NCBI GenBank assembly: GCA_916610825.1
Contig: OU744451.1
Span: forward strand, 26,522,207 to 26,586,206
Reading direction: 5' to 3'
DNA: 64,000 bases
Source: Haliclystus octoradiatus
Taxonomy: Eukaryota; Cnidaria; Staurozoa; Stauromedusae; Haliclystidae
Every line of letters starts with the position of its first letter. The first letter of the stretch is position 1. This document shows, in pieces, positions 30,101 to 45,100 of the stretch. The notes under the pieces were generated by a model. That model had not been told where the DNA came from and did no database searches. It worked only from the letters and a program-made list of their open reading frames with translations. Position numbers and translations under genes: made by a program.

Positions 30101-33100
30101 TCAGCTGTATTGTTCTCTGTACTGATGTACTCATACTCAACATTCGACTGTTCACGAATAAAATGATACTTTATATCAATGTGTTTGCTTCTGTTATGTA
30201 ATCCAGGCTTTCCATTTCGTAGACTTATAGCTCCTTGATTGTCGCAATAAATTGTTGTCACATTTGGCTGCTCCATTTTGATTGATGTTGTTAGCGCTCT
30301 TAAGTAAATCATTTCTTTTGTCGCTTCAACCATGGCTGTGTATTCTGCTTCGCATGAGGATAGAGCAACTGTAGGCTGTTTCTTTGTCTTCCAGCTGATC
30401 GGAGTGTTGCCCAAAGTAAATACGAATCCACTTGTTGATCTTCTGTCATTTTGATCTCCAGCCCAGTCTGAGTCACAATACCCAGTCAAGACCCCCTCTG
30501 TTTGGGAATACTTCAGACAATAGTCCTTTGTGCCTTTGAGGTATCGCATGACTCGTTTTGCTGCAGTGATGTGGGATGAATTGTAGCAGTCAAGGAATTG
30601 AGATAACTTTGAAATTATCCAGCTGAGATCTGGACGTGTACCTGTCGCGAGGTACATGAGACTTCCAATCAGTTGTCTGTAAGGGTAGTTTGGGACTTCA
30701 TCAGTTTCAGTTGCTTTGGTGAGCACAATTCCGTTGTTGGCTGGTGTAGAAGCTGGATTGCATTCGAGCATGTTGAATCTTTCAAGAATAGCTGTAGTAT
30801 ATCTTGCTTGACTCATAGTGTATGTGCCATTATCTGAACGTTCAAAGTCGATACCAAGGAACCAACGTAAACGTCCTCTGTCGTCCATTTTGAATTTGTT
30901 GTTTAGCATGATCTTGATTCTGTTAATCAAATCTTGATCGGCACTAGCAATGAGGATATCATCGATCCAGAACAAAATTGTGGCTCGTTTGCCATTGACG
31001 TCTGTGTAGCTGTATACACATGGATCGGTTTCACTTTTGGTGAAGTTCTCTGATTTGAGAAAGTTTGTCAATGTCAAGTGCCAGTTGCGGCCGCTTTGCT
31101 TCAAGCCGTAAAGTGATTTCTTTAACTTGCATGACATTTTTACTCCATCTTAACCGATTCTTTCGTATCCAGGAGGTTGCTCTACAAAGATCTCTTTGTC
31201 AATAGGAGCATTGAGGTAAGCCCCTTTTACATCCATCTAGTGAATATGTAGGTTTTTGTTTGCAGCTTTCTGTAATAGCGTACGAATGGTATTGAACCTT
31301 GTAGTTGGTGAATATGTGTCATTATAATCTATGCCGGGCACTTGTGAGTAGCCTTTGGCGACATATCTTGCCTTGTACTGCACATCATCTTCTGTCCTTC
31401 CTTGCTTCAAGACATAAACCCATCGACCTTTTGTTTCTGTCCTTCCTTGGGGTAATGGTGACAGATCCCATGTCTCATTGTCTTTGAGTGTCTCCATCTC
31501 CTTATCCATTGCTTTGCGCCTCTTGTCACTGTCAGGTGAACTGATTGCCTCTGTGTATGTAGTAGGAATTGTCATTATGGCAGAATAGGCATAGGTGACG
31601 GATGCAGAGACATCATAATCTTCATATCTCTGTGGAGGCCTAGTGTGTCGCTTTGGTCGAGTACTTTCCGTATTGGGCGTCTCTGATGGCTCTTTTGTAG
31701 TTGTACTCTGACTTGTTGAAGCAGGAGTCTCTACTGATGGTGACTCTGTTGCATCTGAAATTGGAGGGCTGCAAGTTTCTTCTTCCTCCTCCTCGTTGAA
31801 AATTGGATGGATGATGACATTTCGTGATGTCGTGACACTATTGTTTGATTTGTTGAGAACATAATACCCTTTGTTGATTGGGTTGACGCCAAGGTAGATG
31901 CCTCGTTTCCCTCTAGGGTCCAGTTTCTTTTTCCTCTTTCAACATAGATAGTGCATGTTGCACCAAAGAAATGTAATTTTCTCATGTCGGGTTGTACTCC
32001 CGTTAATAGCTCGTAAGCTGTTTTGCGTTGTGTCCTTTGAAAACTTCTGTTTCTGAGGTACTGTGCATGTCGTACAGCAAAGGACCAGAAACTCTTTGGT
32101 AGCTGTGCATCTTGCAATAGACACCTTGCCATTTCCAGTAGACTTCTCCAGGATCGTTCGGCTTTCCCGTTTTGGTAGGGCGTATATGGTTCTGTCGTAC
32201 TTTGCTTGATTCCACGGTCCAGTAGTACTTTTTCGAAGTTTTTATCGATGTACTCCCCGCCGTTGTCACTGTGCATTTCTAGGACTTTGCCTATGGGTGC
32301 AACGTCGGCAAGGAACTTTTTTAAAGTTTGGTGAGCCTCATCCTTGGTACGTAGTGGGTACACAAATTGCATACCAGAGAATTCATCAATGAAGATTACT
32401 ATGAATTTGTATCCTTCACGAGAATATGGGTCAATCGGATCGCAAACATCTGAATGGACTCGTTGAAGTGGTTTTGTAGCACGAGTGACCTTTTCATCTG
32501 TAGTTTTGGGTTTTCTTGTAATCTTGTTATCTGGACAGACCTCGCACAACTTTTGTGTCTTTGTCGGGGCAATGTTCATTCCATGTGTCACTGATTCAAG
32601 CTGACGAATGTCCGCGAGATTCATATGCCCAAGAACTCTATGCCAGTCATCAATACTTCTGGTGATATTGATGGAATCATTGGAGACTACTGGCAGATAG
32701 TACAATCGACCCTGCTGAATGATGTCGAAGCATGTATCACCACTGATAAGTTGTGCCTTATCTTTGGAAAATGTAACTTGTGCACCTGCATCAGTTGCTA
32801 CTCTTACAGAAAATAGGCTAGTAGGAAAGCTAGGTGCCAGTAGTGCATTGTGCAGTGTAGCTTTGTTGTGCTTTCCCGTAGAACTGATGATGGTTAATTT
32901 TGCTGTACCCCTGGCAGTTGCAATAGTATTACTACGCTGACCGTTTGCCAACTCAATGTAATGTTTGGTCGGGTCAAATGAGTTGTCATATTCAATCATG
33001 AGATCAGGATCATTGACAATATGACACGTTGCTCCGCAATCAACTAGTAACGTATTGTATTTGTTCACACTTGCAACTGTATTGTGATTTGTAATTGTTG

Positions 33101-36100
33101 TGAATGAAAAGTCTGAACTTGTGGCTGCTTTATCATTCCGAGAATTTTTCCTCTTCTGGAAACAAACACTTTCTGTATGACCTGGCTTATGACAGAAGTT
33201 GCATTTTAGCCTGTCTTTAGAACGACAATCTTTAGATAAATGTCCTTTCTTCCCACAAGAATGACACTGTGTGAGTTTGTGTATTGGATCATGGTTTGGA
33301 GCCTTAGCAGACATAACAGCTGCAGCCTGAGGTTGTAGATTAGAGCGTGCATTTTCAACGTTCGTAAAACTGTGCAATGCCGCCTTAAATTCTGTCAGTG
33401 TTTTTACTTTGTCCAGCTGCGTATGGACAGTAATAAACGAACTGTAGGAAGTAGGGAGGCCTTTCAGAAGCATTGCAATAATTAGATTGTCAGCAATTGT
33501 CTCACCTGCAGCTCTAAGCCCTGTCGCAGCTTTTTCTGCTCGGATAATATAGTCTGTAATGCCTTCTTCGTCTTTCATTTGCAATGTAGTTAACTCAGTG
33601 TATAGAGTTAGAACTCTCGGCTTTTCCGTACTCGCGTAATGGCTTCGAAGAATCGCCAGCGCTTTTCGTCCGTCGTTTGTCGCATCATACATGATAAGCT
33701 GTAGAGATCTTTCATCCAGGACTTGGACAAGTTCGGCATAAGAAAGTCTATTCTTTTCTTCATGCTGTTCATGGTCTTTAGCTCCAGTTGCTGGTAGGAT
33801 GGACGCTTGTAAATCTTTGTCTTGCGTATACAGGTAGTTGAGAAAGCGCGCCCATATCATGTAATTATTGACATCACCGTCGTAATAGATGCGTCTCCTG
33901 GGCCCATAACCTGTTGACATGATGTCTAATTAACTACGACACAGTGATGACACGAGATTTCTGAGATATAACGAGATGTAATCATAAAGTAACAAGACTG
34001 CAATGTAGATCAGCCATCATGAAACTGCTAGTCGTAAACATGAGGTCTGTAGCCTCGTTTTCATAAGGACAATCTCTCATAGATTAAATAATTACTATTA
34101 AGATTAATTACTATTAAGATTGTTTCTCAACAGAAAACACCCGTTTTCATGGCGGGGTTGTGTTTTGAACTGTACAAATATATTACATAACGTAATATTA
34201 GATTATAACCTTAAAGTAAGAACTATATAAAAAGACTCAGAAAATACATTACATCACAAACTAATTTTAGATAGATTTAATTCAAAACATTATAGCATAC
34301 ATTTAGATGACCTTAGCAATATGAAAACAATAGCAGTTTATCGTAAAATGATTTGTAAACAAATTACTATCATAATATCATGCAAGCGAAGCGTAAATTT
34401 ACCTTATGTTAGCAATTGCTTTGTAGTATAAAAACATGTAGTAAGCAAATAGTTCAGCCATAAAATAGTATAAAAGCTGCATTTAAATGTATATACATCA
34501 GAATAGTATAGCAGTCAATGCCGTTACAACAGAACAAGCAAAGAAATCAAAGTGACAATTGACATCAGAAGAATATCAGCCGTCGTTGAAGTAAAAGCCA
34601 CCGATGTAAGACTCTATTCCATATCATTATAATGCCTTGTATTAGTTTATATGTGCAGCTTTCTTAATTTCATTGTATTTGTCTTTATTTAGTGAATTAT
34701 ATATTGAATTAGTAATCCAGTCGACATTCAACGGCGTCTTAAAGTTTATCATCTACGCATCCGCAACACTAAAAACAGACCAACTTGTCCTTTCTGAAAT
34801 CATAGGGTCTGTGAACTAAAATGTGATTTTCCGTCCAACAAGTTCCCATTTACCTGGGGATATAATTTATGCATTATAATTTAGAATTTGTTTTTTGCCA
34901 AAAAGTTGCTTTTTACTTGACTGATGTCTAATGTTTACTTCGAACTACAAGTCATTTACCTACAAAAATTATTTGAACATTTTTATTTTGAGTTGGAAAA
35001 GAAAACAAACGAAAAAAAGAAATTCAACAAATTTATAGCAAATCATAACTTTATATGTTGTTTCAGTGTAATACATTGTAACCCGCTCAATGGCAAGCTA
35101 AAATTGCCACCCAGTTTTGTTCGATTTATCTGAATTTGCACTTACCAGTAGGCCTACACAGAATTGTAGGCCTATCCACCATGCTATAAAAGCCACCTCT
35201 ATATACCACCCACCTGTCAATAGTGGTCACTTATTGGCATGTCTAAAATAGTATTTTTTATTGGTTAAACCCTGTATAGAAAGGTCACCTGCACATAGCG
35301 GCCAATTTATCTACCTCTCATATTCAGTTATATTTTTCAGGGTTTCATATGATGATCGTAGACTTGAATGGTTTGACACACATTATTCAACTGCCCCTGT
35401 TAAAACTGTTGAGATGAAAGGTGTAAGGTAGGGATTGTCTATTATCTCTATCAGCATACCATATTATTACTAGATGTGTTGTTCAATGTACAGTCACGCA
35501 CCCCCAATAAAGATTTTGAGAACAAATGTCGGCAATTTGAGAAGTCAAATGGCATATTTTCAAGGCATTGAAGTACTGAAGCTTCCAGTTTTGCATGCCC
35601 CCATTTTGTCAAGCAAAATTAGAAATACCCCCTCTCCCGGCAGTCAGGATTGATGTATTGGTCTCAGCTGCGACACTGCAGATCAATTTAAATAGATTTC
35701 AGGGCAGATAGGCCTCTATTGTCAATGCGCCACAGCTACTCACAATGCAATCCCCTCTGGACTGTTCCATCCGCCATCCTTAGATGGTACTCATTTGATG
35801 TTTTAGAACTGTGACCAAATAGCTGACAACAAAACCGAAACCATAATTTATTGATATTTATTCATTAAACTCCTCACCCTTTGGTCGGTTTTGGGATTGG
35901 TGCTTGGTTGGTGGGAGTTACTCATTCGTTCGTTAGGCAGCTAAGCTCGTGCTAACCTGTTTCCGCCACTCGAACCAAGCACCGTCACACTGATAATCAG
36001 TGGAAAAATTACAACTACCCTGCTGAAATAAAAGTTAATCTGTAGCTACTTAAAGTAAACTTGACAAACATGACCTATTGACTTATGGTGAGGGTGGGCT

Positions 36101-39100
36101 GGGAAGCATTAGCATCGCGACTATTACGTGAAAGTCGAGGCATAACTAAATAATAATTTCAATTGATTATCGTTCGTTCGTGTCTTACTTACTAGCAGGC
36201 TAGCACATGCAAGAATGATTACGCCCTACTATGTCACAAGACTTACCCTATGCCATGGACAAGAGATTGGCCATACAATGCCAGCTTTCGTACGAGGCAA
36301 TTCCCGTGCATGCATTCCTTGCGGTATCTAACGCCACGCCTCCAAGCAATGCAACAGCAAACTAGAAAAACTGTGTGGGCCGTACTGCGGACCCCAAAAG
36401 GCCTGGTGTTTAACTTCTACTAAATGATATGTAGTAACATTAAACCTTTATCTTTACAAATTGCAAAGAAATCTTTATATGAGGTTACATATAAACGAGG
36501 TGCCACAATACTGATATAGTACGTAACTGACACAATGAACATGGTCTGATAAATATTTTCACTTCTAGAACTTGATTTTTTATTCAAGAACCTTCTGAAA
36601 ACTGTGCACCTAAGTGTTCTGTGTAATGTTGTCATTTCTTCAATTTGAGGAGAAAAAAAGGATATTTAGGCCTAATTAACTTTTTTCTGAATTCTGGCTA
36701 GCCTTGGAGAAACCTAGTTTGCAGGTTGCCTGGTTTTGTCTAACCCTGACAGTGAGTTTTACTATCGTACTTATTTTCGTTTAGATTTGTTCTTCTTAAC
36801 TCAATGGCTTTTAAAAATGACAAATGTTCTTTATGCAATCAAGCCGTAGCAGAGGTTGAAATAATTGCAGAAGAGTTCAAGAGATCTGATCATGGAGTCC
36901 TTAAGAATTTGAGTTCTGGGTGTACTATTATTGATAACGGCTTACATTGTGTTGGGTTTGAAAATCAACCAATCGTCTTACAGGTCAGGCTCAATATATA
37001 TGATAATTGACTTTATTAGCAAAGCAAGAATAGGTTTCACCATGACTCTGATCTGCAGGCTTGTACGTTCATCAAACTGAATTTATTCTAATCAAAACAT
37101 GACAAAACCTTTCTCTGTAGTAATATAAATCAGAAAATGACACTTGATAAGTAAAAGTAATATGTATAATATAATCAATTATCAACTTTCGTCCAACACA
37201 TGGAACAACTCAACAACACCAACACATGGATTAAGTACACTAACTCAATATTAGTGATACAGTGCTATTTATACAAGACCTAACCTCCTTTATGGAGTCT
37301 CACTTTCATGTATACGTATGAAACAATAACGCATTATCATTACACTTCCCCTAGATATCTAAATCTCATCAAACAAAATATATACAAAACATATGCTAAA
37401 AAAGTCTAGCTAAAATAAATTCAAAAAACAGTAAGTTATACAATGTATATAACAAAAAACTTAAATCTAAATATAATACTCATGTTGCCATGCGGGCGGT
37501 CGTCGTAAACGAGACGGATATCGTCGGATAGAAGTATCATTGTTAATATGACCAGTTGGTAATTCTAATTCACTATTATCAGTATCTAAAGACGACTCTG
37601 AATCAGAACATTCAGATGCAACATTATCGTTAATAATATCAGTACTGTTACTAGCATCATCATCCATTTCATTCTCATTAACAGTACGCTTTCTTAAATG
37701 ATAAACATGTGTAGGGTTAATAATCCCATTTCTACTAACGTCAACTTTATAACGAGATATTTGTTTAATTACTATTCCTTCTTTCCATTTCGTTCTACAT
37801 TTAACGCTATCATCAGGTTTCACCCAAACAAGATCATCTTTTTCATACACATTATCATACGCTTCGGATTGTTCATTTGGCGGAGCAATAACTTTCAACC
37901 GGGGAATATAAGAATAAATAATCCTTGCAGGAGACATACTAGTATTTTTACAAGTTGGAACATTATTATACCATTAAACAGCATCTAAAACTTCATTCCC
38001 TGTTTTTTTCTGCACGTGATTTTACCGTACGCTGATTCCTTTCGACTATACCGTTACCACTAGCTTTATACGCAGCTCTCGGATTTAAACGTACATTCCA
38101 TTTAACGCAGAAAGGTTTCATTTTTGTAGATTTAAAAGATGAATAACTATCTAATAATAATTCTTGAGGAGGACCTCGTTCACTGAATATATTACTAAGT
38201 TGTGCTATAATATCAGCATCGTCTTCACTTCGAATTGTTCGCCATATAGCAAACCGTGAAGGGCCGCAATCAACAATAGTAAGAAACTTTTCACGTTTGT
38301 GTAGTGTCATGTGACTTGTGTACATTACGGGCTAGATCCCAGTCTTGTAATATGCTTTATGTTTTATGTTCATCTCTACTATGATACGGTTATACGATTA
38401 CCTTCTATATATATTATGTTATTATTACGTCTCCAACATGGCGCAGTTGATATCTAATGAATGAACCTCGGAGATATTATTAATAACATCCAATAATTTG
38501 GTTGATGATAAGTGATTTATTGATTCAACAGCTGTGCTCGTTTTCGCAAACAATTTTCGTGAGCCCAACGACAACGATTGGACCACATCCGCTGTTTGGA
38601 TCGTTCGCAGTTATCTTGCACGAAGCAACAGTTGTTTTAATAACCATTATATCAACTAGAAGATCAGCTTAACAATTAAGTAACAAAATCCTTGTGTACT
38701 ACACGATTGTTGCGCCTCAATAATTGACATTGAAAACTTTCGGTAACACAACTAACAGCCATTATGCACAAAGCCACGCGGTCTAATCCAGCCTCGAACG
38801 AAAATGAAAGAGAGGCTGCGGACTCAGCGGACTTGCAAAATGATCCGCAAATTGTAGCAAATCCGCAGAACATTCCGCAAGCACAAGCAGCAATGGACCC
38901 AATACAGCAAACAATGCAGATGATGATCCAGATGTTAGCCAATCAACAACAACAACACCTGGACTTGCAGCATCAACTCCAAGAGCAACGAAAGGCTAGC
39001 CTCGACCAACGGCATGAAATTGCAGAAACACTACGTCATCAAAATGAAGCCATTGCTCTAATGAATGATACTACTCAGAAAAATCGTTCTCATGCTGACG

Positions 39101-42100
39101 CAATTGGCACTTCCATCACTAGCAATGTCGATACAAGTCACCAAACGCCACGTAGTGTTGCAAAAAAATGGACACACCATACTTGAAGATATCACCAGAA
39201 GAGACAACTTTAGCAGCCTTTCGTACATGGCAGAAGAGTTTCAAGGGCTATGCTGAACTTACACGTTTACAAGAAGACTGCTCATTGAGAGGTAGACAGC
39301 AAATTATTCGTAGTGCTCTCCATGAAGATTGGGTTCGACTATGAGACGATGGTATGCTTTCTATTAGAGAAGATGAAGATGATATTGGAGCTGTCCTATA
39401 GCACATTTGTACATACATCAGGAAGCAGCGGAACCCTCTTTTAGATAGACAAGAATTCTATTCCCGTGCACAACAGGAGGGTGAGTCAGTCGATAGTTAT
39501 ATGGCTGCCTTGCGCGCCATAGATGACTCATGTGGATACTCAGATGACTTGGTATGCAAAATTTGTAACACTGCTTGTCATCATTCACTGGCCTATAAAA
39601 ATGAGAGGCTTAGGGACCGCCTTGTATGTGGTATTAGGGATGCAGCTACACAGCAAAAGCTGCTAGAAGAACCTTTTAACAGTCTTACCTTAGATAGGTC
39701 ATTAACCATTTGCCGGACGCAGGAGGCAAGTCAGAAAACACATGATCATCTCAATCATAGATCAGACTCTCATAGCACAATCAGCTTTGTATCTAGAGAG
39801 GGAAATGGCAAGTCCGCATATAGGCGTGGTAAACAAACAAAAAAGCCAAATGCCAGCAGTACTACTTCCCCCAACGCACAGCTCTGCAGGAATTGTGGTA
39901 AAGGCCCCCATTTGACCCCAGACCTATGTCCAGCTAAGGATGTTGAATGTTTCAATTGCAACAAAAGAGGACATTACCGTTCAGAATGCCGTTCAATCAA
40001 ATCTGACACCAAGGCACAAAATTGTGTACTCTTAACTAACCCCCTTACGGTGGGAACAGTCACAAAAGTTAGAAAAGACACCCTCCCTCTGGCCACAAGT
40101 CATTTCACCCGTTATAATCCAACCATGATGTGGTTACCTGATCCCGGGGCGTTCTGCGATGCTATGAGTGGGGATGATTTGGCCGCATTTGGCGGCAAAG
40201 GGAAGTTTATATTGAAGGAAGATACCGACCATCTGATCAGCGCAGACGGGAAGACTCTGACGAGCTACGGGAAAGCTAACATGACATTGCGACGCGGTGG
40301 ACACTCTTATGATGCAGTTGTCCATATAGTGGAAGGTTGTAGTTTACCGTTATTGAGCAAAGCAGGATGTATTGCTTTAGGTCTACTCCCTCCTGAATGG
40401 CCCCATATTGAAGAATCTGTAAAGTCCCCTACCTACAATACCCTGAACGCATTGTCTCTTGGGAAAAATACTGAAATATCCCCCAATATCAAGGAGTCGG
40501 AGCCTATTGTTGCAACACAGAAGCAGCGGATTTTATCAGATTTCTCTGATATCTTCCCTATCAGTGATGATGCTCCTTTGAAAGCTATGACTGGTCCTGA
40601 AATGGTTATCCTGAAATTAACTCACTCCAGAGGCCAAACCAGTGCGACGCTATAAAGCCTATAGCATCCCTCTTCACTGGGAAGATACGGTGAAGAACAA
40701 ATTAATTGAAATGACTTCCAAGGGAATCATCGAGAATGTACCAATTGGTGAAACCCCTGATTGGCAGCATCCAATGGTAGTCGTCCCAAAGAAAGGGTCA
40801 AGTGAACCACGTATTACAGTAGATTTTACGTCATTAAACCCACATGTAAAAAGACCAGGTTATGCTACGAAAGTTCCACGAGAGGAAGTTGCAAAGATAC
40901 CGGCTGGTATGAAGTATTTCACAACACTGGATGCTCGCCATGGTTATTGGCAGGTACCCCTGGCCAAAGAATCACGCCCACTGACAACCTTCATCACACC
41001 ATGGGGCTCTAAACGCTTTTGTCGTAATGCTATGGGTCTTTCGTGTGCAGGGGATGAACACAATAGAAGAGGGGATGACGCTATCAAAGGAATTAGCAAT
41101 GTTATGAAAGTGGTTGAGGACTACATCATTTTTGATTCCGATTTGGCCACACACGAAGAACGAGTTCGCTCAATCCTGAAGTGTTGTAGGGAAGCAGGTA
41201 TAACACTTGGCAGGAAGAACTTTGTCTATGCTGAGGAAAGAGTACAACAATGGTGTGGTTATGTCATCGATGGCAGTGGGTTTTTGGTGAATCCAGAATT
41301 GGTTGATGCACTCGGTAAATTCCTATCCCTCAAACTCGCACTGATCTGCGATCTTTCTGTGGACTGGTCCAGCAGTTTGAGGCATTCACAGCCGATATTG
41401 CTGAGCTGATGCAGCCACTCCGAGCACTTTTGTCCCCCAGTTCCACTTTTGTTTGGGAAGGACATCAACAGAAAGCAATTGAAGAAGTTATTGCGATCCT
41501 TCAAATCCTAGAAAGTTGGCGCAATTCATCCCAGGTTCGAAGCTAAGATTGGAAACGGATGCAGCGCAGTCACAGGGGCTTGGATTTGCATTATGGCAGC
41601 AGCACAATGATAATACATGGCATCTTCTGCAATGTGGTTCGAGGTTTGTGACACCCACGGAGTCAAATTACTCAGCGACAGAAATTGAGTTGTTAGCTGT
41701 TGTTTGGGTAATCCAAAAATGCCGTCTGTTCCTACTTGGATCGCATTTTGCAGTTCTGGTCGATCACAAGCCACTGGAGGCAATCCTGAATTACAAAACC
41801 TTGGATAGCATTGATACACCACGCATTATTCGACTGAAAGAAAAGTTATCGAGTTATAATTTCACGGCAGTATGGCGTCCTGGAACACAGCATGTGGTGG
41901 TGGACTGTCTCTCTCGCAACCCAGTCAATCAACCTGAAGAAGATGATCTCACTGGTGAAATTGAAATTGAAGCATTCGCCTCCTTTGCTCTTTGTTCGGT
42001 TCTACTACCAAGTCATCAAGCAACAAATCCAGATATCATCCTGGATAAAGTCCTTGCTGCAGGTGATAACGACAAGCATATTGTGAACTCCGCGATGCCA

Positions 42101-45100
42101 TTCCTCACAAACCAGGTCATACAGCCTGGAAAGACAACATTGTGCAAGACTTCAAAGCATTCCACAAAGGCCTGTCAGTGGTGGACAACGTAGTTCTTTT
42201 TCAGCAACATCGCCTCTTTATTCCAAGTGCAATACAACAGGAGACATTGCAACACCTACAAGCATCTCATCAAGGACGAGTTCGCACACTACGACGTGCT
42301 CGTGAATGCATCTTCTGGCCTGGCCTAACAAAAGACATATCGAACCTGGTGCAAAATTGCTCACCTTGCCAAGAAAATCGTACCAGCCTATGTAAAGAAA
42401 CTCTTCACTCTGACATTCCCGCAACTCGTCCCGGTGAGGCAATTGCCACGGATCTGTTTTCTTTCGCTGGTCGGGAGTACTTGATCATCACAGATAAGTA
42501 CTCCGGTTGGAAATAGGTTTACAACTTTGGTAGCAATGGTGCAAATACAGATCATGTGGCACATTTCATCTTACAATGGGCCAGAATGATGGGTCTGCCA
42601 GCAAGACTAACGAGTGATGGAGGACCACCTTTCCAAAGCAGAGAGTTTGCCAAATATTGCTTAGAATGGAGCACACTACACGATCCATCCTCTCCATATC
42701 ACCCGAAAGCCAATGGACATGCTGAAGCTGCAGTTAAGGTCATGAAGGCCTTGATGACGAAGGTCAGCCCACGTGGTGCATTAGATACACCTGCATTCAC
42801 AGATTCCATCATCGAGCTGAGGAACACACCTTCCGCAGATGGAATAAGCCCGGCTGTTCGTTTATTTGGCAGGCCGTTAAGATCTAGGCTACCAACACAT
42901 CCTCTGGTTTTTCAGCGCTCTGTGATGAAGCTTGTCCAAGAAGCAGATGAAAAAGCAGTCAAGCTCAGAGCAAAAGCAAAAATCCAATATGATTCAACGG
43001 CGAAAGATCTATCACTTTTGGAAGATGGTGATGTTGTCCGAGTTCAAAATCCTACATCAAAAAAATGGCAGCTAGTAAGGAGAAATCGTCAAGGTATACC
43101 CAAGACAGAGAAGTTACCTGATCAAATCAGAGACTTGTCGCCTATATTGGAGAAACAGACGATTCCTTCGACCATTCAGCAACCCTGAAGAGCCAGAGGA
43201 AGAAGACGCACAGATTTTGGAAGATGAAGATCAGCCATCTCCAATCGACGAAGATGAAGATAGTGGTCACATCCAACAGATGAAGCCCAGACGCAGCGAC
43301 CGGGTCCGCCACCCACCACAACGTTACACTCGCTGAAGAAGAGGCATGTAATGTCATGTGACTTGTGTACATTACGGGCTAGATCCCAGTCTTGTAATAT
43401 TCTTTATGTTTTATGTTCATCTCTACTATGATACGGTTATACGATTACCTTCTATATATATTGTGTTATTATTACGTCTCCAACAGTTTGTACTTTGTGA
43501 CATCTACACTTAGCCGTTTCCAATTTTCTGTAACTGTCAAATGTCCCTTTTCAATAGGTTTCACGCCAGACGGATCTACTGACTGGCATTCTTCACATTT
43601 TGATATCACATCTTTAATTAAATTTCTAGGTACATTAACAACATTCATTTCATCCAGTAACCATTTTGTTTGTTTTTATCCGCCATGAATAAAACGTTGA
43701 GCATCTTCTACAGTAGAACGTGCAGACGTTGACACAATTGCAGAACATACATTTATACTATCTAACTTGTTACTGTTCACTAATTTTAACCAAGTAGTCG
43801 GTACGCAAGTAAGAATATCAGCCAAATTTTCATTTGTTTTAACTAAGTCAATAGACAATTCTAAATTGTATTCTCTCACAAGAGATTCAATTAATTCTAA
43901 TCTTCGTCGAATAAGAAGTTCACTTACAGCCTTGGTTTTAACTCGTTGTCGGCTGGTTAACACATCACTTACCCATCCATGTACAGTAGATGAATCAGTT
44001 TTAATTTTAATACGTTTTAATGACCACACAATAGCAAGATTTAAGCCCTTGATTACAGACTCCAATTCTGCTAAATTAATATGAGCTGCATCTTTTCGTA
44101 ACCAAGAGGCGTCTTCAATGGTATATCCGTTTACTTGAATACACACACCAGTAGCTATAAAGCTGGCATCACACCAAACTGTACCTTCACCATTATGGGA
44201 TACATTCCATTTCCCCTGAACTGGTTGGTTTTTTTTAATCTTTCAAAAACGTCCTTTAACATAATAACAACATTCGGTGATACATTAATATCCCAATCAA
44301 CATTGTTTGTAGCTCTTTTGATAAAACTACAATTTACTCTCAACCATCCACAAACAGGGTATATACCAATTAATTTACCACAAATAGAAAATAATAGTCT
44401 CTTAGTTAATGATGAAAAATTTATATCGTCAGTTGAAATTATATCTGATCGCTTCCATAACAAGATATCTTCATTTTTACTAACATTTAATCCAAGAATT
44501 CGAGTAGGTACATTCTTACTTAGCAATTCTGTAGGCTTAGCAATTAAACCATATTTACGTAAATGCTCGCGTACATATTCCGGAGATACAATATCCGTAT
44601 TAACAATAATATCATCTACGTAAGAATCTGTTCCATTATAAATTAATTCATCACATTTCAATATATGCTGTAAATCGTTGGCATAACCATTGGGGCAATA
44701 TTTAACCCAAAACCCACTCTTGTTAGACACCATAATTTTGATTTGTAACTAATAGTTTGATATGGCCAAAGTTTATCGTCAACATTCAACTGAAGATAAG
44801 CATCTTTTAGATCAATCATAGCACAATTGATCCCTATTTGTCGCCATTTACGTAATTTATCTAAGCATACATCACTTTTAGCCGTAAATACATCTACGTA
44901 TTGATTTAATTCACGGAAATCAAATATGAGTCTAATCTTGTTTTTACTTTCTTGCCGAACACTAAACATAGGTATTAAACCTTTTGCCTCACCAAATTTG
45001 GCAGCATCATATTGAATCAAGTACCCCTTCTCTATCCATTCATCTAACTTTTTATTGAATTCTTGTCTAGTGGCATCATTCATATAATAAGAGGGTATAC

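Larger units (their letters stand above)
29810..34132 (-). mobile_element. Ty1/copia LTR retrotransposon nested in the BEL/Pao element
   Basis: The 221-bp LTRs at 29810-30030 and 33912-34132 differ at about one position. They are flanked by GAAAA (29805-29809 and 34133-34137). The element is 4323 bp and lies opposite in orientation to MPPE1 and to its BEL host. The near-identical LTRs indicate recent insertion. Confidence 0.96.
26468..34768 (+). mobile_element. BEL/Pao LTR retrotransposon, internally deleted, with copia nested inside
   Basis: Two 608-bp LTRs (26468-27075 and 34161-34768, TG...CA ends) differ at about six positions. They are flanked by the 5-bp target duplication CTAAA (26463-26467 and 34769-34773). 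The interior encodes gag, protease and part of reverse transcriptase, then is broken by a copia insertion at 29810. After the copia only about 23 bp remain before the right LTR, so RNase H and integrase are missing. The deletion must predate the copia insertion or be independent of it. It lies in MPPE1 intron 2, same strand as the gene. Confidence 0.95.
38300..43485 (+). mobile_element. Inner Ty3/gypsy LTR retrotransposon
   Basis: The 139-bp LTRs at 38300-38438 and 43347-43485 (TGTA...CAACA) differ at about three positions. They are flanked by GTTTG (38295-38299 and 43486-43490). TGGCGCAGTTG immediately after the left LTR is a good primer-binding-site candidate. It inserted into the integrase region of the outer gypsy-like element, in the opposite orientation. 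Confidence 0.96.

Noticed and set aside
38325-38340. ORF beginning inside the inner gypsy LTR and running into integrase
   Set aside because: The start codon belongs to the inserted LTR. The integrase frame really continues from 43490 across the insertion.
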